Origin: Spraguea lophii
Taxonomy: Eukaryota; Microsporidia; Spragueidae
Direction: 5' to 3'
Assembly: GCA_001887945.1 (NCBI GenBank)
Contig: LDOQ01000018.1
Coordinates: 1-38,300, forward strand
Length of the DNA: 38,300 nt
Positions within the stretch are counted from its first letter, which is position 1. Every line of letters begins with the position of its first letter. Shown in pieces: positions 27,023 through 36,654 of the stretch. The notes under the pieces were generated by a model. That model did no database searches. It saw nothing but the letters and a program-made list of their open reading frames with translations, and was not told where the DNA came from. A program made the position numbers and the translations under genes.

Positions 27023-27049
27023 GGGTGATGTTTCATATAAGAATAATTA

Positions 27050-27248
27050 ATTAATGCATAAAACAAATAATTTTAATGGTATTTTAATTTACTATGGTAT
27101 ATTTATTATTATTAAGATATATATTAATGCATATAACAAATAATTATATTTTGCATAAAACATAGAATTTTAATGTTATTTTAATTTACTATAGTATATT
27201 TATTATTATTAAGATATATATTAATGTATAAAACAAATATTTATATTT
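27050..27248. repeat. 97-bp direct repeat in a divergent promoter
   Basis: The segment around TTTACTATGGTATATTTATT at about 27088 recurs at about 27185 (TTTACTATAGTATATTTATT), a period of 97 bp. Both copies are followed by ATTATTAAGATATATATTAATG and preceded by GCATAAAACA and TTTTAATG. A partial third unit ends near 27248. It fills the 271 bp between the divergent Sec15-like and UTP14 start codons. Confidence 0.8.
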
Positions 27249-27293
27249 TATGTAAAAATAAATTATTATTTCTTTCTTTTAAAAAATTATCCC

Positions 27294-28133
27294 ATGGCAC
27301 AAAAAATCTCATTAGATGATTTAATTGATAGTAAATATAAAGAGGAAGAGAAAATAGATGGTCAATACGTAATTGATTTAATAAGAGATAAGAAACAAGA
27401 AAATGAAGGGAAAAAGAATAATTTTACACCAAAAAATGCTTTTGAAAAAGCGTTAGATGAAGAAATGAACAAAGAAAAAGAATTTATTTTAAAAAAGAGA
27501 CATGAAAATATTGTAATGGCTGAATTTGATAAAAAAATGCAAAGATTAAAAAGAATAAAAAGTAAAAACTACAGAAGAATTAGGAAACAAAATCTTGAAA
27601 AAAATAAAATTGTCATCAAAAAAAAGGAAAATATAGAAATACCCGAACACTTAGAAGAAAAAAGAATTATATTTAAATTTGATGGAGAAGATGAAATAGA
27701 AGATATTACAGAATCCGAAGAATCATTATCAGATGAATATGAAGAAGAATTTTGGAAAGAAAAGAAAGAAATTATGGATAAAGAAAAACCAACAGTTGAA
27801 GAAATGATACTACCAGGATGGAATACATGGGGAGGTGCATATATTGATGTAACTGAAAATAAAAATAATAAAATAGTAAGTACTAAAGATGGAATAAGCA
27901 TCAAAGATAGAAAAGATTATAAACATAAACATTTGATAATTAATGAAAATATCGGAATAAAAGAAGATAAATATAAAATACAACTACCACATGGATATAC
28001 ACAGGAAGAATATTTAGCTAAGCTTAACATACCAGTCTCAAAAGAAAGAAATGCTTTTAGTGTATTCAAACAGATAATAAAGAAAAATAAACAAGAAAAA
28101 AATACGACACATAGCTATAGGACAGAAAAATAA
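27294..28133 (+). CDS. UTP14: reduced U3 snoRNP protein UTP14
   Basis: 279 residues against about 900 in yeast. Two conserved Utp14 regions survive. The N-terminal third has FTPKNAFEKALDEEMNKE and a basic block KMQRLKRIKSKNYRRIRKQ (Utp14: ..KIKSKSYRKI.RK). An acidic stretch (about 125-160) follows, then the C-terminal PGWNTWGGAYID, YKHKHLIINEN and QLPHGYTQEEYLAKLNIPVS, corresponding to GWGSW.G, KHVIINEK and LPYPFTSREQYE.S...P. Utp14 activates the helicase Dhr1 during 18S maturation. The long central region of other species is missing, a typical microsporidian trimming. Start supported by CCCATG. Confidence 0.9.
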   Translation: MAQKISLDDLIDSKYKEEEKIDGQYVIDLIRDKKQENEGKKNNFTPKNAFEKALDEEMNKEKEFILKKRHENIVMAEFDKKMQRLKRIKSKNYRRIRKQNLEKNKIVIKKKENIEIPEHLEEKRIIFKFDGEDEIEDITESEESLSDEYEEEFWKEKKEIMDKEKPTVEEMILPGWNTWGGAYIDVTENKNNKIVSTKDGISIKDRKDYKHKHLIINENIGIKEDKYKIQLPHGYTQEEYLAKLNIPVSKERNAFSVFKQIIKKNKQEKNTTHSYRTEK

Positions 28134-28300
28134 ATATTTAATAATAAATCATAACATCAAATAATTTTTTATTATATCCGATTGTATATTTTCTTGTTTT
28201 TTATTTGTAAAAGGTTTATAGCTATAAATAATTTATTTCTAAATTAAATATCTTTTTCCTTTGTTTTACATACAAATATAGAATTTTTTTAAAATTTTTA

Positions 28301-28360
28301 AATGAAACTTTTACTCATAGAAGCTTTCTCGTAGATTGTTGTCTATTGTGATTGATGGCG
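28301..28360 (-). mobile_element. SINE-like repeat, short 3' fragment (copy H)
   Basis: On the minus strand the end reads GAAAGCTTCTATGAGTAAAAGTTTCATT, the tail hairpin with a few changes, preceded by a ACAACAATCTACGAG-type remnant of the pre-tail region. The rest of the element is absent or unrecognisable. Confidence 0.55.
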
Positions 28361-28564
28361 TTTATTTCTTAAATAAAAACTTCTTTATTTTTATTTACAA
28401 CTTCTAACAAGATATTATTTTTGTTTGGGTATAAAAGACATGTGGCAAATCATAATAAAAAATATATTCTATTATAATTTGCTAAATAACGTATATTTAT
28501 GCCGGGATCATTTATACATTCTTTTTTGTTTCAAATTATTTTTATATTTCTGATTTATTTTATG

Positions 28565-28567
28565 CCC
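28565..28567 (+). promoter_or_regulatory. CCC motif favouring an internal BRL1 start
   Basis: CCCATG sits in frame 69 bases after the first in-frame ATG (28499). The first ATG has no C-rich triplet upstream, whereas almost every other gene in the window does. This makes 28568 the likelier start. Confidence 0.55.
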
Positions 28568-29191
28568 ATGATTCCTACAGATAATAATTATACATTCAAT
28601 TGGGAGTGTGAAGAACGAGAAACCAAAAGACCATGTAAATATATTTCTGATGAAATAAGATATTCTATTGTTCCTATTAACAAAAATAGTTATTCTGGAG
28701 AGAATAAACAAATAAATAGTTTAGAAAAACAAGAATGTAATAAAATATCTACTAGAGACAATGAAAATAATCATAATATTGTAAAATCTATTCCTATGTA
28801 TATCATACCTTTTCTACATATTATATTTAACATATTAGTTTTATTTGTGTTATCATATGCTTTAATATCATTTGCATCTTATTTTAGAAATGATCTAAGA
28901 ATAAGAATTGATGAAGAAATAGAAAAAAATAGTTATATTATTTCTGAAGCGACAAGAAATTATCGTGAAAACAATTGTATTAACTGTGTTCCGGCTTTAA
29001 AAGAACCGTGTTATAAATGGAAGGTAGAAATGTCTATGGATAAAAACAAAGTAAAAGTATTGCCTATATTATCTTCTATAGCAGCCGAGGTTATATCAAC
29101 AGTGGTGGATAATATTTCATATAAGGGATTTATCCTTGGTGTAGGGTTGATGGTAGTGTATTTAAAATATTCTAAAAATAATTTAAAATAA
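28568..29191 (+). CDS. BRL1: nuclear envelope biogenesis protein Brl1/Brr6
   Basis: 207 residues from this start. Two transmembrane segments (in the longer numbering about 98-120 and 205-220) flank a Cys-rich perinuclear domain. That domain matches Brr6/Brl1: NCINCVPALKEPCYKWKVEMSMDK then AAEVISTVVDNISYKG, as in NLC....PPA....C..W..CM..D...........AEILN.F...IS.K. These proteins help fuse inner and outer nuclear membranes during nuclear pore insertion in organisms with closed mitosis, which fits microsporidia. An ATG at 28499 would add 23 residues including a hydrophobic stretch, giving 230 residues. I prefer 28568 because of CCCATG, but both remain possible. Confidence 0.75.
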   Translation: MIPTDNNYTFNWECEERETKRPCKYISDEIRYSIVPINKNSYSGENKQINSLEKQECNKISTRDNENNHNIVKSIPMYIIPFLHIIFNILVLFVLSYALISFASYFRNDLRIRIDEEIEKNSYIISEATRNYRENNCINCVPALKEPCYKWKVEMSMDKNKVKVLPILSSIAAEVISTVVDNISYKGFILGVGLMVVYLKYSKNNLK

Positions 29192-29269
29192 AAATTATTA
29201 ATTTTATATTTATCTTGAATTTATCATACAGATTATTTTTCTACAGTTATAATTTTATTATACCCTCAG

Positions 29270-32173
29270 ATGGTTAGTAATAATGATAAAATTATAATTG
29301 ACATTGATGAAGAGAAACCTAATAATCGTAGAGAATATTGGGAATCTACTCCAAGAACGGTCACACAATCTAAGCGTTTAAAATGGGATCAAACACCTAT
29401 TGGAACTACAAAAATGGTGGAAATGTTGGAAAAAGCCAATCTTTGGGATATTCCACCATATGAAATAGAAGAAACTGAATATAAAAATATAAATTTCAAT
29501 ATTGATGATCTTATAAAAATTCTTCCATCAAAAGGATATAATGTATATTCTTATAATAAAAAAGATTTTAAGAAAGAAATATTTGAGATAATTTATGCTA
29601 TAAAAAATGGAGAAAAGATTAAAGATTTTAAAATGTGGAAGAAAATAGTATATGAAGTATTAAGAGATAATATAGATATATTAATAGAATTTAATAAGAT
29701 AAATAATATTCTTATAGAAAATATAACACATATTATAATAAATTCAACTCTGAACACCGAAGAAACGATTAATCTTTTAAATCTAATTAAATTAATATTT
29801 GATGATGAAAATACAAATAATGAATGTAAGTGCTGTGCTAAGGAAGAAAGTATAACATTCGATAGTTATTATATACCTGATACCGAAATATTAAAAGATA
29901 AAGAAAATATAAAAAAGAAACCTTTTACGTGTTATAATAAAGAACTTATTCTTATTCTTTCACATTATACAATGAGTAATGAAGAGAAGGTAAAATATAT
30001 GGCGAAAAATATTTTAAAAGAAATTTTTATGAATAAATGTTACAAAGAATTATTATTGGAGATAAAAGATTATTTTAATGAATTTACAACAGAAATACAG
30101 ATATCTTATGTATTATTTAATATGGTGGAATATTATTCTTTAGAAAATTTTGTTTGTTTATTTGAAGCTATAAAAGGAAGTGATTTGCTTTATGCTAAGA
30201 GAATACTTATTCATACAGTGATACTTATACTAAAAGTTAATAAAACAGGTAAAATATTTTATCTAATAGATATTTTAGAGTTGTTCTTATTTAAAGATAA
30301 AATTATGTTGGCAGCAGATGGATTATCTGTTGTTTGCAAAACTTTAGGTATGAAGTTGGAAATAGTAAAAGAATTAGAGAATCTTATTTACAATAAAAAT
30401 ATACGTGATATTTCCATAGATTATAAATCTAGAAAACTTATAAATTTATATGTACATATGACAAATGTAGATAAGACTTTAGAATCTGGATTTTTCAGTA
30501 TATTAGATAAAATTATATTAAAGACAGCAAAAGATAATCAATTTTTAATGAAAATTCTATCGAAGAAAAGGATACTAAATAAAAAATGGATTATGGTTGC
30601 ATTGGATTTTGATAAATGTATTATTTTAGAAAACGAAGAAGGTTTTTATAGATTAATCAGCAGAAATATAAAGAATTTTAATATAGAAGATGTAAATGTT
30701 GTAAAAGAAAGAATTTTGGAATACATAAGAGATAAAGAATTATTTAATCTAGGCTTAAGATTATTAATACTTATAAATAATCATTTATCGGATGAAGATT
30801 TTAAAATCATTCTACTTTATTTGAAGAACCACATTGAAGATGATAAAACCATAGCACTCTTACCAAAAACCCTAAAATTTTTAAAAAGAAATGATATTCT
30901 TGATATTGTTCAAATGCTCATTCAACTTTTTGAAAATAAGGAAAAAATAACGATTAGTCTTAAAATACTCTCTAAAATTATTATATATTTAGATGAGGAT
31001 GATTTGCATCATTTCACAACAATATTATACGAAGAGATTTCATCTCAAAATAAAAACATCACAAGATATCATCTTAAACCATTTCTTACATTATTCAACC
31101 ATATAATTATCAGTATTTCAGATAATAAAGAATCAAAAAAAGATTTTCCATTTATTTCAACAGTAAATATTGATAAGGATAATGAAAATAAATATAAACA
31201 ATCTCAAATGATAGAAATTAATAATAATGAGATATTCTATAACGAAGAAAATCCTATATTTAATTCTGTAATAAGTAGTTTACCTTTTACAATGGAAGAA
31301 TTTATTTATACATTAAATCCATTATTAAAAAATCAAGATGAAAGATTAACAATTATAGTACTCCAAATACTTGATATTCTTCTTAATCTTAAAATAAATA
31401 TTAAAAATAGAGAATTTATAAGAATAGCCTATGAAGCAGTAGATAATCTCAGTAGTAGAAATAAATATGTTCAAGAGTGTTCTATCCGTGTTATCGGTAA
31501 AATAAGTGAGAAGGTTGGTTATTATCAGATATTAAATATTCTATTAGACAGTTTAAGATTACCAGATAGAATTCATAGAAATAATGCAGCATTAGCAATC
31601 TCTGTATTATGTCAATATCATAATATAGAATATATAATACCATTTATACTTACAGAATATTCTGTACCAGATCTTAATATACAACATGGTATTTTAAAAT
31701 CATTATCTTTTATTGTAAAGAATATAAATTATGAATATATAAATTATATCTTATATATCTGTGTAGATTCTTTAAAGGAAAAAGATATTGTTCATAGACA
31801 AATGGGAATGGATATTATAAAGAATATTCTTATAAGAATAAAAAAAGAAAAAGAGTATTCTGAAAATAATTATAATAATAAAAGAATAGATATAAATATC
31901 TTTAATTATTCTGAAGGTGATAATTTCTTATATAAAATTTTTGATCTATTATTCCCGAATATCTTTGAAGAATCATTAAAAGAACTGTATGATAGTTGTT
32001 TTTCATTGTTTATTGATATATTAGGATCTGAATATGTATATAAATATATAGTTGAAGGTTTATATCATCCATCAAAAAGAGTTAGAATGAGATATAAAGA
32101 ATTGTATATACTTATATGTCATAAGAAATTACCTGTAGTAAATAATATTAATTTTTTTATTCAAAACAATTAA
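29270..32173 (+). CDS. HSH155: U2 snRNP splicing factor SF3B1/Hsh155
   Basis: 967 residues, the size of yeast Hsh155 (971). The short N-terminus keeps ESTPRTVTQSKRLKWDQTP (a WDxTP U2AF-ligand-like motif) and ILPSKGYNVY (LP.EGY.I in the family). The rest is HEAT repeats, with clear ones at SSRNKYVQECSIRVIGKISEK and RIHRNNAALAISVLCQYH, ending HPSKRVRMRYKELYILICHK. The region forms the superhelix that clamps the branch-site U2 duplex. With U6 in the same window, it implies retained, low-level splicing. Start supported by CCCTCAGATG. Most of the human-type N-terminal TP repeats are absent, as in yeast. Confidence 0.95.
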   Translation: MVSNNDKIIIDIDEEKPNNRREYWESTPRTVTQSKRLKWDQTPIGTTKMVEMLEKANLWDIPPYEIEETEYKNINFNIDDLIKILPSKGYNVYSYNKKDFKKEIFEIIYAIKNGEKIKDFKMWKKIVYEVLRDNIDILIEFNKINNILIENITHIIINSTLNTEETINLLNLIKLIFDDENTNNECKCCAKEESITFDSYYIPDTEILKDKENIKKKPFTCYNKELILILSHYTMSNEEKVKYMAKNILKEIFMNKCYKELLLEIKDYFNEFTTEIQISYVLFNMVEYYSLENFVCLFEAIKGSDLLYAKRILIHTVILILKVNKTGKIFYLIDILELFLFKDKIMLAADGLSVVCKTLGMKLEIVKELENLIYNKNIRDISIDYKSRKLINLYVHMTNVDKTLESGFFSILDKIILKTAKDNQFLMKILSKKRILNKKWIMVALDFDKCIILENEEGFYRLISRNIKNFNIEDVNVVKERILEYIRDKELFNLGLRLLILINNHLSDEDFKIILLYLKNHIEDDKTIALLPKTLKFLKRNDILDIVQMLIQLFENKEKITISLKILSKIIIYLDEDDLHHFTTILYEEISSQNKNITRYHLKPFLTLFNHIIISISDNKESKKDFPFISTVNIDKDNENKYKQSQMIEINNNEIFYNEENPIFNSVISSLPFTMEEFIYTLNPLLKNQDERLTIIVLQILDILLNLKINIKNREFIRIAYEAVDNLSSRNKYVQECSIRVIGKISEKVGYYQILNILLDSLRLPDRIHRNNAALAISVLCQYHNIEYIIPFILTEYSVPDLNIQHGILKSLSFIVKNINYEYINYILYICVDSLKEKDIVHRQMGMDIIKNILIRIKKEKEYSENNYNNKRIDINIFNYSEGDNFLYKIFDLLFPNIFEESLKELYDSCFSLFIDILGSEYVYKYIVEGLYHPSKRVRMRYKELYILICHKKLPVVNNINFFIQNN

Positions 32174-32329
32174 ACCTTCTGATTCTTAAATAAAATATTT
32201 TACTTCAATTTCGTTTAGGTAATAGATAGTTGGAAAATTTTTGTCTTTTCTAATGGAAAACCAAAAAGCTTTATTTAAGTTAAAATAGAATCTATTCTAG
32301 TTAAATGATATTTTATCTAATTTTCTTTA

Positions 32330-32780
32330 AATGAAACTTTTATTTATAGAAGTTTCTTGCCCGGCTGTAAATTTATTTTGGTTTACAACCTTTGGTTCCT
32401 AAAGTACATTTAAATTTGTATTAATTGGTTTTGCTATAGATAAGATAAACATCAATTTCATGTTACCTTATTTTCCAGAGCGTTAGGGCTTTGTATATGA
32501 TACGCGTCACCGCCCAGCTTCCTAGATACTCTCAACCTCTTTTTTGACATAATATTGGCTGAGTTACAAATCAATCCAGGAATTGCAATTACACCAGCTA
32601 AACACTACTTTAATCTAACAGTAAAGACATCATCCACGACATAACCGATTCTATACTACCGAACTTTCACCCATTCAACAGTATTCTTCTCTTCTACATT
32701 TTTTTTGAAAATTCTTCTTGATGAGAGATTCGGATCCGCCAGGCCTGGACTTTGGTTAGCACCTCATGATCATATCATAT
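32330..32780 (-). mobile_element. SINE-like repeat, near full-length (copy C)
   Basis: About 450 bp on the minus strand. The head has GGATCCGAATCTC in the B-box position and GATCATGAGGTGCTAACC in the A-box position. The body includes AGATTAAAGTAGTGTTTAGC, TTGATTTGTAACTCAGCC, AAGCTGGGCGGTGACG, CCCTAACGCTCTGG and GGTAACATGAAATTGATG, each with an equivalent in copies A and B. The tail hairpin (32333-32356) is identical to that of copy A: GAAACTTCTATAAATAAAAG then TTTC. It lies 157 bp downstream of SF3B1. The strong match of the 3' end confirms the family. Confidence 0.75.
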
Positions 32781-34284
32781 ATTTTATTCGAAGAATAATT
32801 TTTATCTTAAAATAAGAAAAGATAGAAAGTTCTTTAAACAAAATATATGATATGTTTTTAATTAAAGTAATCTTTATGTTAAACATAATTACTATATTTT
32901 ATTAAGAATTAAGTTTAATTAATAATTAAATTATTGTTTATTCTTAATTAAAAATAATAAATTTTATCTTATATAGTAAATTAAATTTTATTATACATTC
33001 TTTTTTTAAAAAAAGTAATTTCTATTTATATATGCTTTCCTATTATCTATATTATACATTAGATCTATCTTTTGACTAAAAGAGGAACTTTTTTCATATT
33101 TGTTAGTTATTATAGTATATACATTAATCTCATCTTATTTTATGCTCTGAATATTAAAATTTCAGGTATGATACACATTACAAACATTTTTCCTTTTTGC
33201 GGGATCTTGAATTTCTTTAATAGCATAATACTTACAGAAATTAGTATTTAATATATGTTCTTTCATAAGACCACTCAGACGTTCGGTTAATCTATCAACG
33301 AGGTTGTATACAAGTAAGTAATACTATGGTATCATCATCTAAAGTGATATTAAGGATGGACTAAACTCGTTAATCCCAAATATTTTTATACAATCATTGT
33401 ATTTCTATTATTCATTCATTTTGTATGTATTATTCTTAGATAAATACATTAATATAAACGCAATAATAGTAAATCGTATAAATATTTTGTTTAATGATAT
33501 TGTTAATTTGATTATAAATCTGATAAACTATAAATATAATATCAAGAACATATATTTTTAACAGGCTTGTAATATTGATCATATTTATTCACAATTAACT
33601 CTTTTAAATATCTCTAATACATAAAAACATATCTTCATGGTGTATAACTCCGTATAAAAGTCATTATTTTAATTACAATAATCATTAAATTAGTAGTATT
33701 TATAAAACAATTGTACTTCTTATGTGCATAATACATATATATTTTATAAAATATATATTTACTACATAAATAAAATTAATGTTATCATTTCCGAATGAAT
33801 TTTTATATCCTAGCTAGATTATCTATTCTTTCATATTAATGTTACCATACGATATATTCTTTTTCAAAATGCTTTTAAATGAAATAAAATATTTTATAAA
33901 ATATTATTATCAACCACCATATATCAATTATTTTCTATTGTTGTGTATAAAATAATTACAGTATTTTATTTTATAATGTAATAAGTTATTATAATAAATA
34001 ATATTTTATAGAATGAATATAATGTTATATGACTAATATATTCCTATGTATATGTTATAATACATATAGTTTAAAGGATAATAAATTGAAATTAAGGTTT
34101 TATAATAAATAATTGAAATTAATAACAAACATTAAATGGAGAATGTTAAAAGATATAATATAGAAAAACAAAGAAGTAATAAAAGAATATAAATAATTAA
34201 ATAGACGTAAGAATACAAAGTAATTTTTAAAAATTAAATTTACTAACTTGAATAGATTTTATTCAAGAAAGGATCTTAATTCAC
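32781..34284. other. long intergenic region with an old repeat copy
   Basis: Apart from the partial repeat at 33110-33380 (listed separately) it is AT-rich with no gene. Near 32885-32955 a cluster of TTAATTAATAATTAA palindromic words is present. From 33400 to 34250 I see only AT-rich, weakly palindromic DNA (for example ATTTTATAAAATATATATTT near 33745). Confidence 0.5.
33110..33380 (-). mobile_element. SINE-like repeat, diverged partial copy (copy E)
   Basis: On the minus strand the 3' half carries AATGTGTATCATACCTGA and CATAAAATAAGATGAGATTA plus ATGTATATA, equivalent to body sequence of copies A-C. The 5' half is only vaguely alignable and no head or tail hairpin is clear. Boundaries are approximate. 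Confidence 0.5.
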
Positions 34285-34563
34285 TTACTGTCCTAATAAT
34301 GAAGACATTGCTAATACTGCAAATGCAGAGAAAAATGCTACCATTGGCACACTATTAGCATCTGATGGTTTTTTGCTATCATTTCCTTTATCATCTGCTG
34401 GTTTAGTTTTTCCGTCATTATCCTGTCCTTTTGCTGGTTTCTCAGGCTTTGCTGGTTCATCGTCTGCTGCTCTTTTTACTATTCCACTAAGGTTACTATT
34501 GAATGCTCCTACTACTGCTGCAATTCCGAGGATTGTAAGAATGTTGTAGATTATGGTCTTCAT
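34285..34563 (-). CDS. small predicted secreted/GPI-anchored Lys-Pro-Asp-rich protein
   Basis: 92 residues, not recognised. An N-terminal signal peptide is clear (MKTIIYNILTILGIAAVVGA, cleavage near 20). It is followed by a KR dibasic site (30-31) and a low-complexity hydrophilic mid-region rich in Lys, Pro, Asp and Ala (about 32-68). The C-terminus is a hydrophobic tail (about 73-92) preceded by DANS, fitting a GPI-attachment signal or a single tail segment. Its base composition is visibly less AT-rich than the neighbours. It stands alone between two non-coding regions of about 2 kb. Start supported by ACCCTTTAATG. A surface or host-interface role is possible but is inference. Confidence 0.85.
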   Translation of the reverse strand: MKTIIYNILTILGIAAVVGAFNSNLSGIVKRAADDEPAKPEKPAKGQDNDGKTKPADDKGNDSKKPSDANSVPMVAFFSAFAVLAMSSLLGQ

Positions 34564-35686
34564 TAAAGGGTTATAAAAAACAATATTTATATATTTGATT
34601 AATCAATCCTTTTTAAAACATATTTTTTAAAAATTATGACATTTTTTTAATCACAAAAAATATTATTTGTTTTTAGTTGGTTTCGAAACAAGAAAATGGT
34701 GGTTTTGTTTTGATTTGTGGTAAAAAATGATATAGAACTTGGTAATACCAAACACATGATTTTATTTTAAATAGTTTTATATTTGATTTGTTGATGGAAA
34801 ATAATATTTCTTCTTCTTTTTTTCTAAATATTTTATGAAAAGATCATTTTTTTTATTTTAAAGATAAATTATAGAAGACATAATATTTCAATGTTATTTT
34901 AATTAAATGTATGTCTTTATTTAAATTAGTTTAGAATATTCTTTTTAAAAAAATTATTGGAATATATAAAAATAAAAAAAGATAAAATTTATTGGTGATT
35001 TTATGTTTTTGATATTACGATTAAAATGAATAGAATGTTTGTTGAATATGATTGAAATGATTTTGATTGGCTAAATATGATTGAAATGAAATTTAATGAA
35101 AAGATATGATTCGTTCCTGTATTTTCATCTAAATGTTCAGATCTAAAGATTTGTCCATAATAAAACACAGATAAAGATTTAATAATATTTTATTTTATTT
35201 CGTGTAAAAGAATAATTAATCAATAACATAACATTTCTACAAAGAATATCGTTGTAAGGTTATTTGTTCAATAAATATTTTTTTATATCTTTTTTTGTTT
35301 TCGAAAAAATGATTTTATTTTTATTGCATAATATTTTTTTATTACAGTGTATGAATGGTTGTTAAATGCCAATTGAAGTATAATACATAATTTTATTCTC
35401 TTTTTATTTATTAAGAAACAAAATAATGTTTGTTGATAACCAAAATATTTTTATGGAAAGTATCATAAATGAAAAGTGGAAACATATTTTATTAAATATT
35501 TAATTTATATTTTCGTATTGTAATTCAATTTTATTATAATTTAAAAAACTGTTTTGTTGTATCATCTTTCAAGCAACACTTGTTATAATGAATGATGCTT
35601 GGAAATATTTTTATATTGCATTGGTTTGAATTGTTTTCTTTGTATATGATTTAATAAATTAGATTTATCATATATTTAATTTATAA
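34564..35686. other. intergenic region, no gene recognised
   Basis: About 1.1 kb. Near 35043-35088 AATATGATTGAAATGA occurs twice (GTTGAATATGATTGAAATGA and CTAAATATGATTGAAATGA), about 32 bp apart. An imperfect inverted pair, TTTCAAGCA and TGCTTGGAAA, occurs around 35568-35606. No ORF with a start motif. Confidence 0.5.
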
Positions 35687-36145
35687 GCCCGTTTGGTCAA
35701 GTGGTTGTCGGGTAATAAATAAATCCCAAGCCTAGGGGTTCGAATCCCTTATCTAGAAGAATTTTCGAAAAAAAAGATAGAAGAAGAGAAGAGAAAACGT
35801 TACTGAGCAGGTATGGTTTAATAGCGCAGCATTATTTGTGCAGTGTACGACGGCCCGCTACTAGATTAAAGTAGTGTTCAGCTGATATAACTGCAACATT
35901 GTATTGATTTGTGGCTCGGCTAATATTATGCCAAGAAAGACATTAGGAATCTCTGAAAAACTGGGAGGCGGATGGTGATATGTATCATACGCAAACCCCA
36001 ACGCTTTGGAGAATAAGCTAAGATGAGATTAATGATATATGTGGTGAAACTAGTTAATACAAATGTAGATTGCTTTAGGAGCCAAAGGTCTCAGATCTTG
36101 TACGCTGCAACCGACCCGGAGACTTAAAATAAATAAAAGCCTTAT
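35687..36145 (+). mobile_element. SINE-like repeat, best-preserved tRNA-like head (copy B)
   Basis: About 460 bp. The head has TGGTCAAGTGG (35694-35704), close to the Pol III A box. It also has a perfect B box GGTTCGAATCC (35737-35747) inside a T-arm-like AGGGG-TTCGAAT-CCCTT. No acceptor stem pairs across the head, so it is not an intact tRNA. The body aligns with copies A and C (CTACT-agatta-AAGTAG hairpin; TTGATTTGTGGCTCGGC; CTGGGAGG; AACGCTTTGGAGAATAAG; AAGATGAGATTAATG). The tail hairpin is eroded (GAGACTT..AAAGCCTT). It may be a transcriptionally competent copy by its promoter. Confidence 0.75.
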
Positions 36146-36319
36146 AAAAAATATTTAATCTGTATATGTTTCTTAAAATTGATTTACTCAAAATCCTTTC
36201 CATTACAATAAGATTACTATTAAATAAAATTTATATCTATTATATGAAAATGATTTTAAACAACAGAAATTAATATACGGAATTAAATAAATTTTATTTG
36301 TTACGTGATGATAAAAACT

Positions 36320-36500
36320 ACAATGTGCATTATACACAAAATAATAACAGTCTAAAGCATAATGTAAGATGAAATTAATGCATATTTGTAGCAAAACTAA
36401 TTAGTTCAAATTTAAATAATATTTGGAACCAAAAGACATATACAATAATAGTCAGAGACTGACAGGAATGCTTTGATTATAAAAAGAATGATGTTTGAAA
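36320..36500 (+). mobile_element. SINE-like repeat, 3' fragment (copy G)
   Basis: About 180 bp matching the 3' part of the family: ACAATGTGCATTATACACAA, TCTAAAGCATAATGTAAGAT, TTGTAGCAAAACTAATTAG and GGAACCAAAAG. The tail is diverged. It lies 175 bp after copy B, in the same orientation, and shares the TGTAGCAAAACTAATTAG word with copy F. Confidence 0.6.
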
Positions 36501-36572
36501 AAAAAAGTATTGAATTATCATATATACAAAAATACACTGATTTTTTATTATTGAAATAAAAATAAAAATTTT

Positions 36573-36654
36573 TGGCCAGAGCGGGGTTCGAACCCGCGCC
36601 TCCGAAGAGAACAGCACCTTAAACTATCGCCTTAGACCACTCGGCCATCTGACC
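36573..36654 (-). tRNA. tRNA-Leu(AAG): tRNA-Leu (anticodon AAG)
   Basis: 82-nt class II tRNA on the minus strand. The acceptor stem pairs GGTCAGA with TCTGGCC, discriminator A. The A box is TGGCCGAGTGG and the B box GGTTCGAACCC, and the T arm pairs GCGGG with CCCGC. The anticodon stem ATAGT/GCTGT (with G-U pairs) closes the loop TTAAGGT, giving anticodon AAG (reads CUU) with purine G37. The variable arm contains CTCTTCGGAG, typical of tRNA-Leu. No intron. The 3' flank on the minus strand has T-runs, fitting Pol III termination. Confidence 0.96.

Noticed and set aside
35687..35760. Head of repeat copy B read as a genuine tRNA gene
   Set aside because: A and B boxes are good, but the acceptor arms do not pair and the anticodon loop region is abnormal (nine bases between the GGGT and ATCCC arms). 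The same head recurs with other copies of the repeat, so it is a tRNA-derived SINE head.
36203..36394. 63-codon minus-strand ORF
   Set aside because: It overlaps SINE-like fragment G and has no start motif or conserved features.
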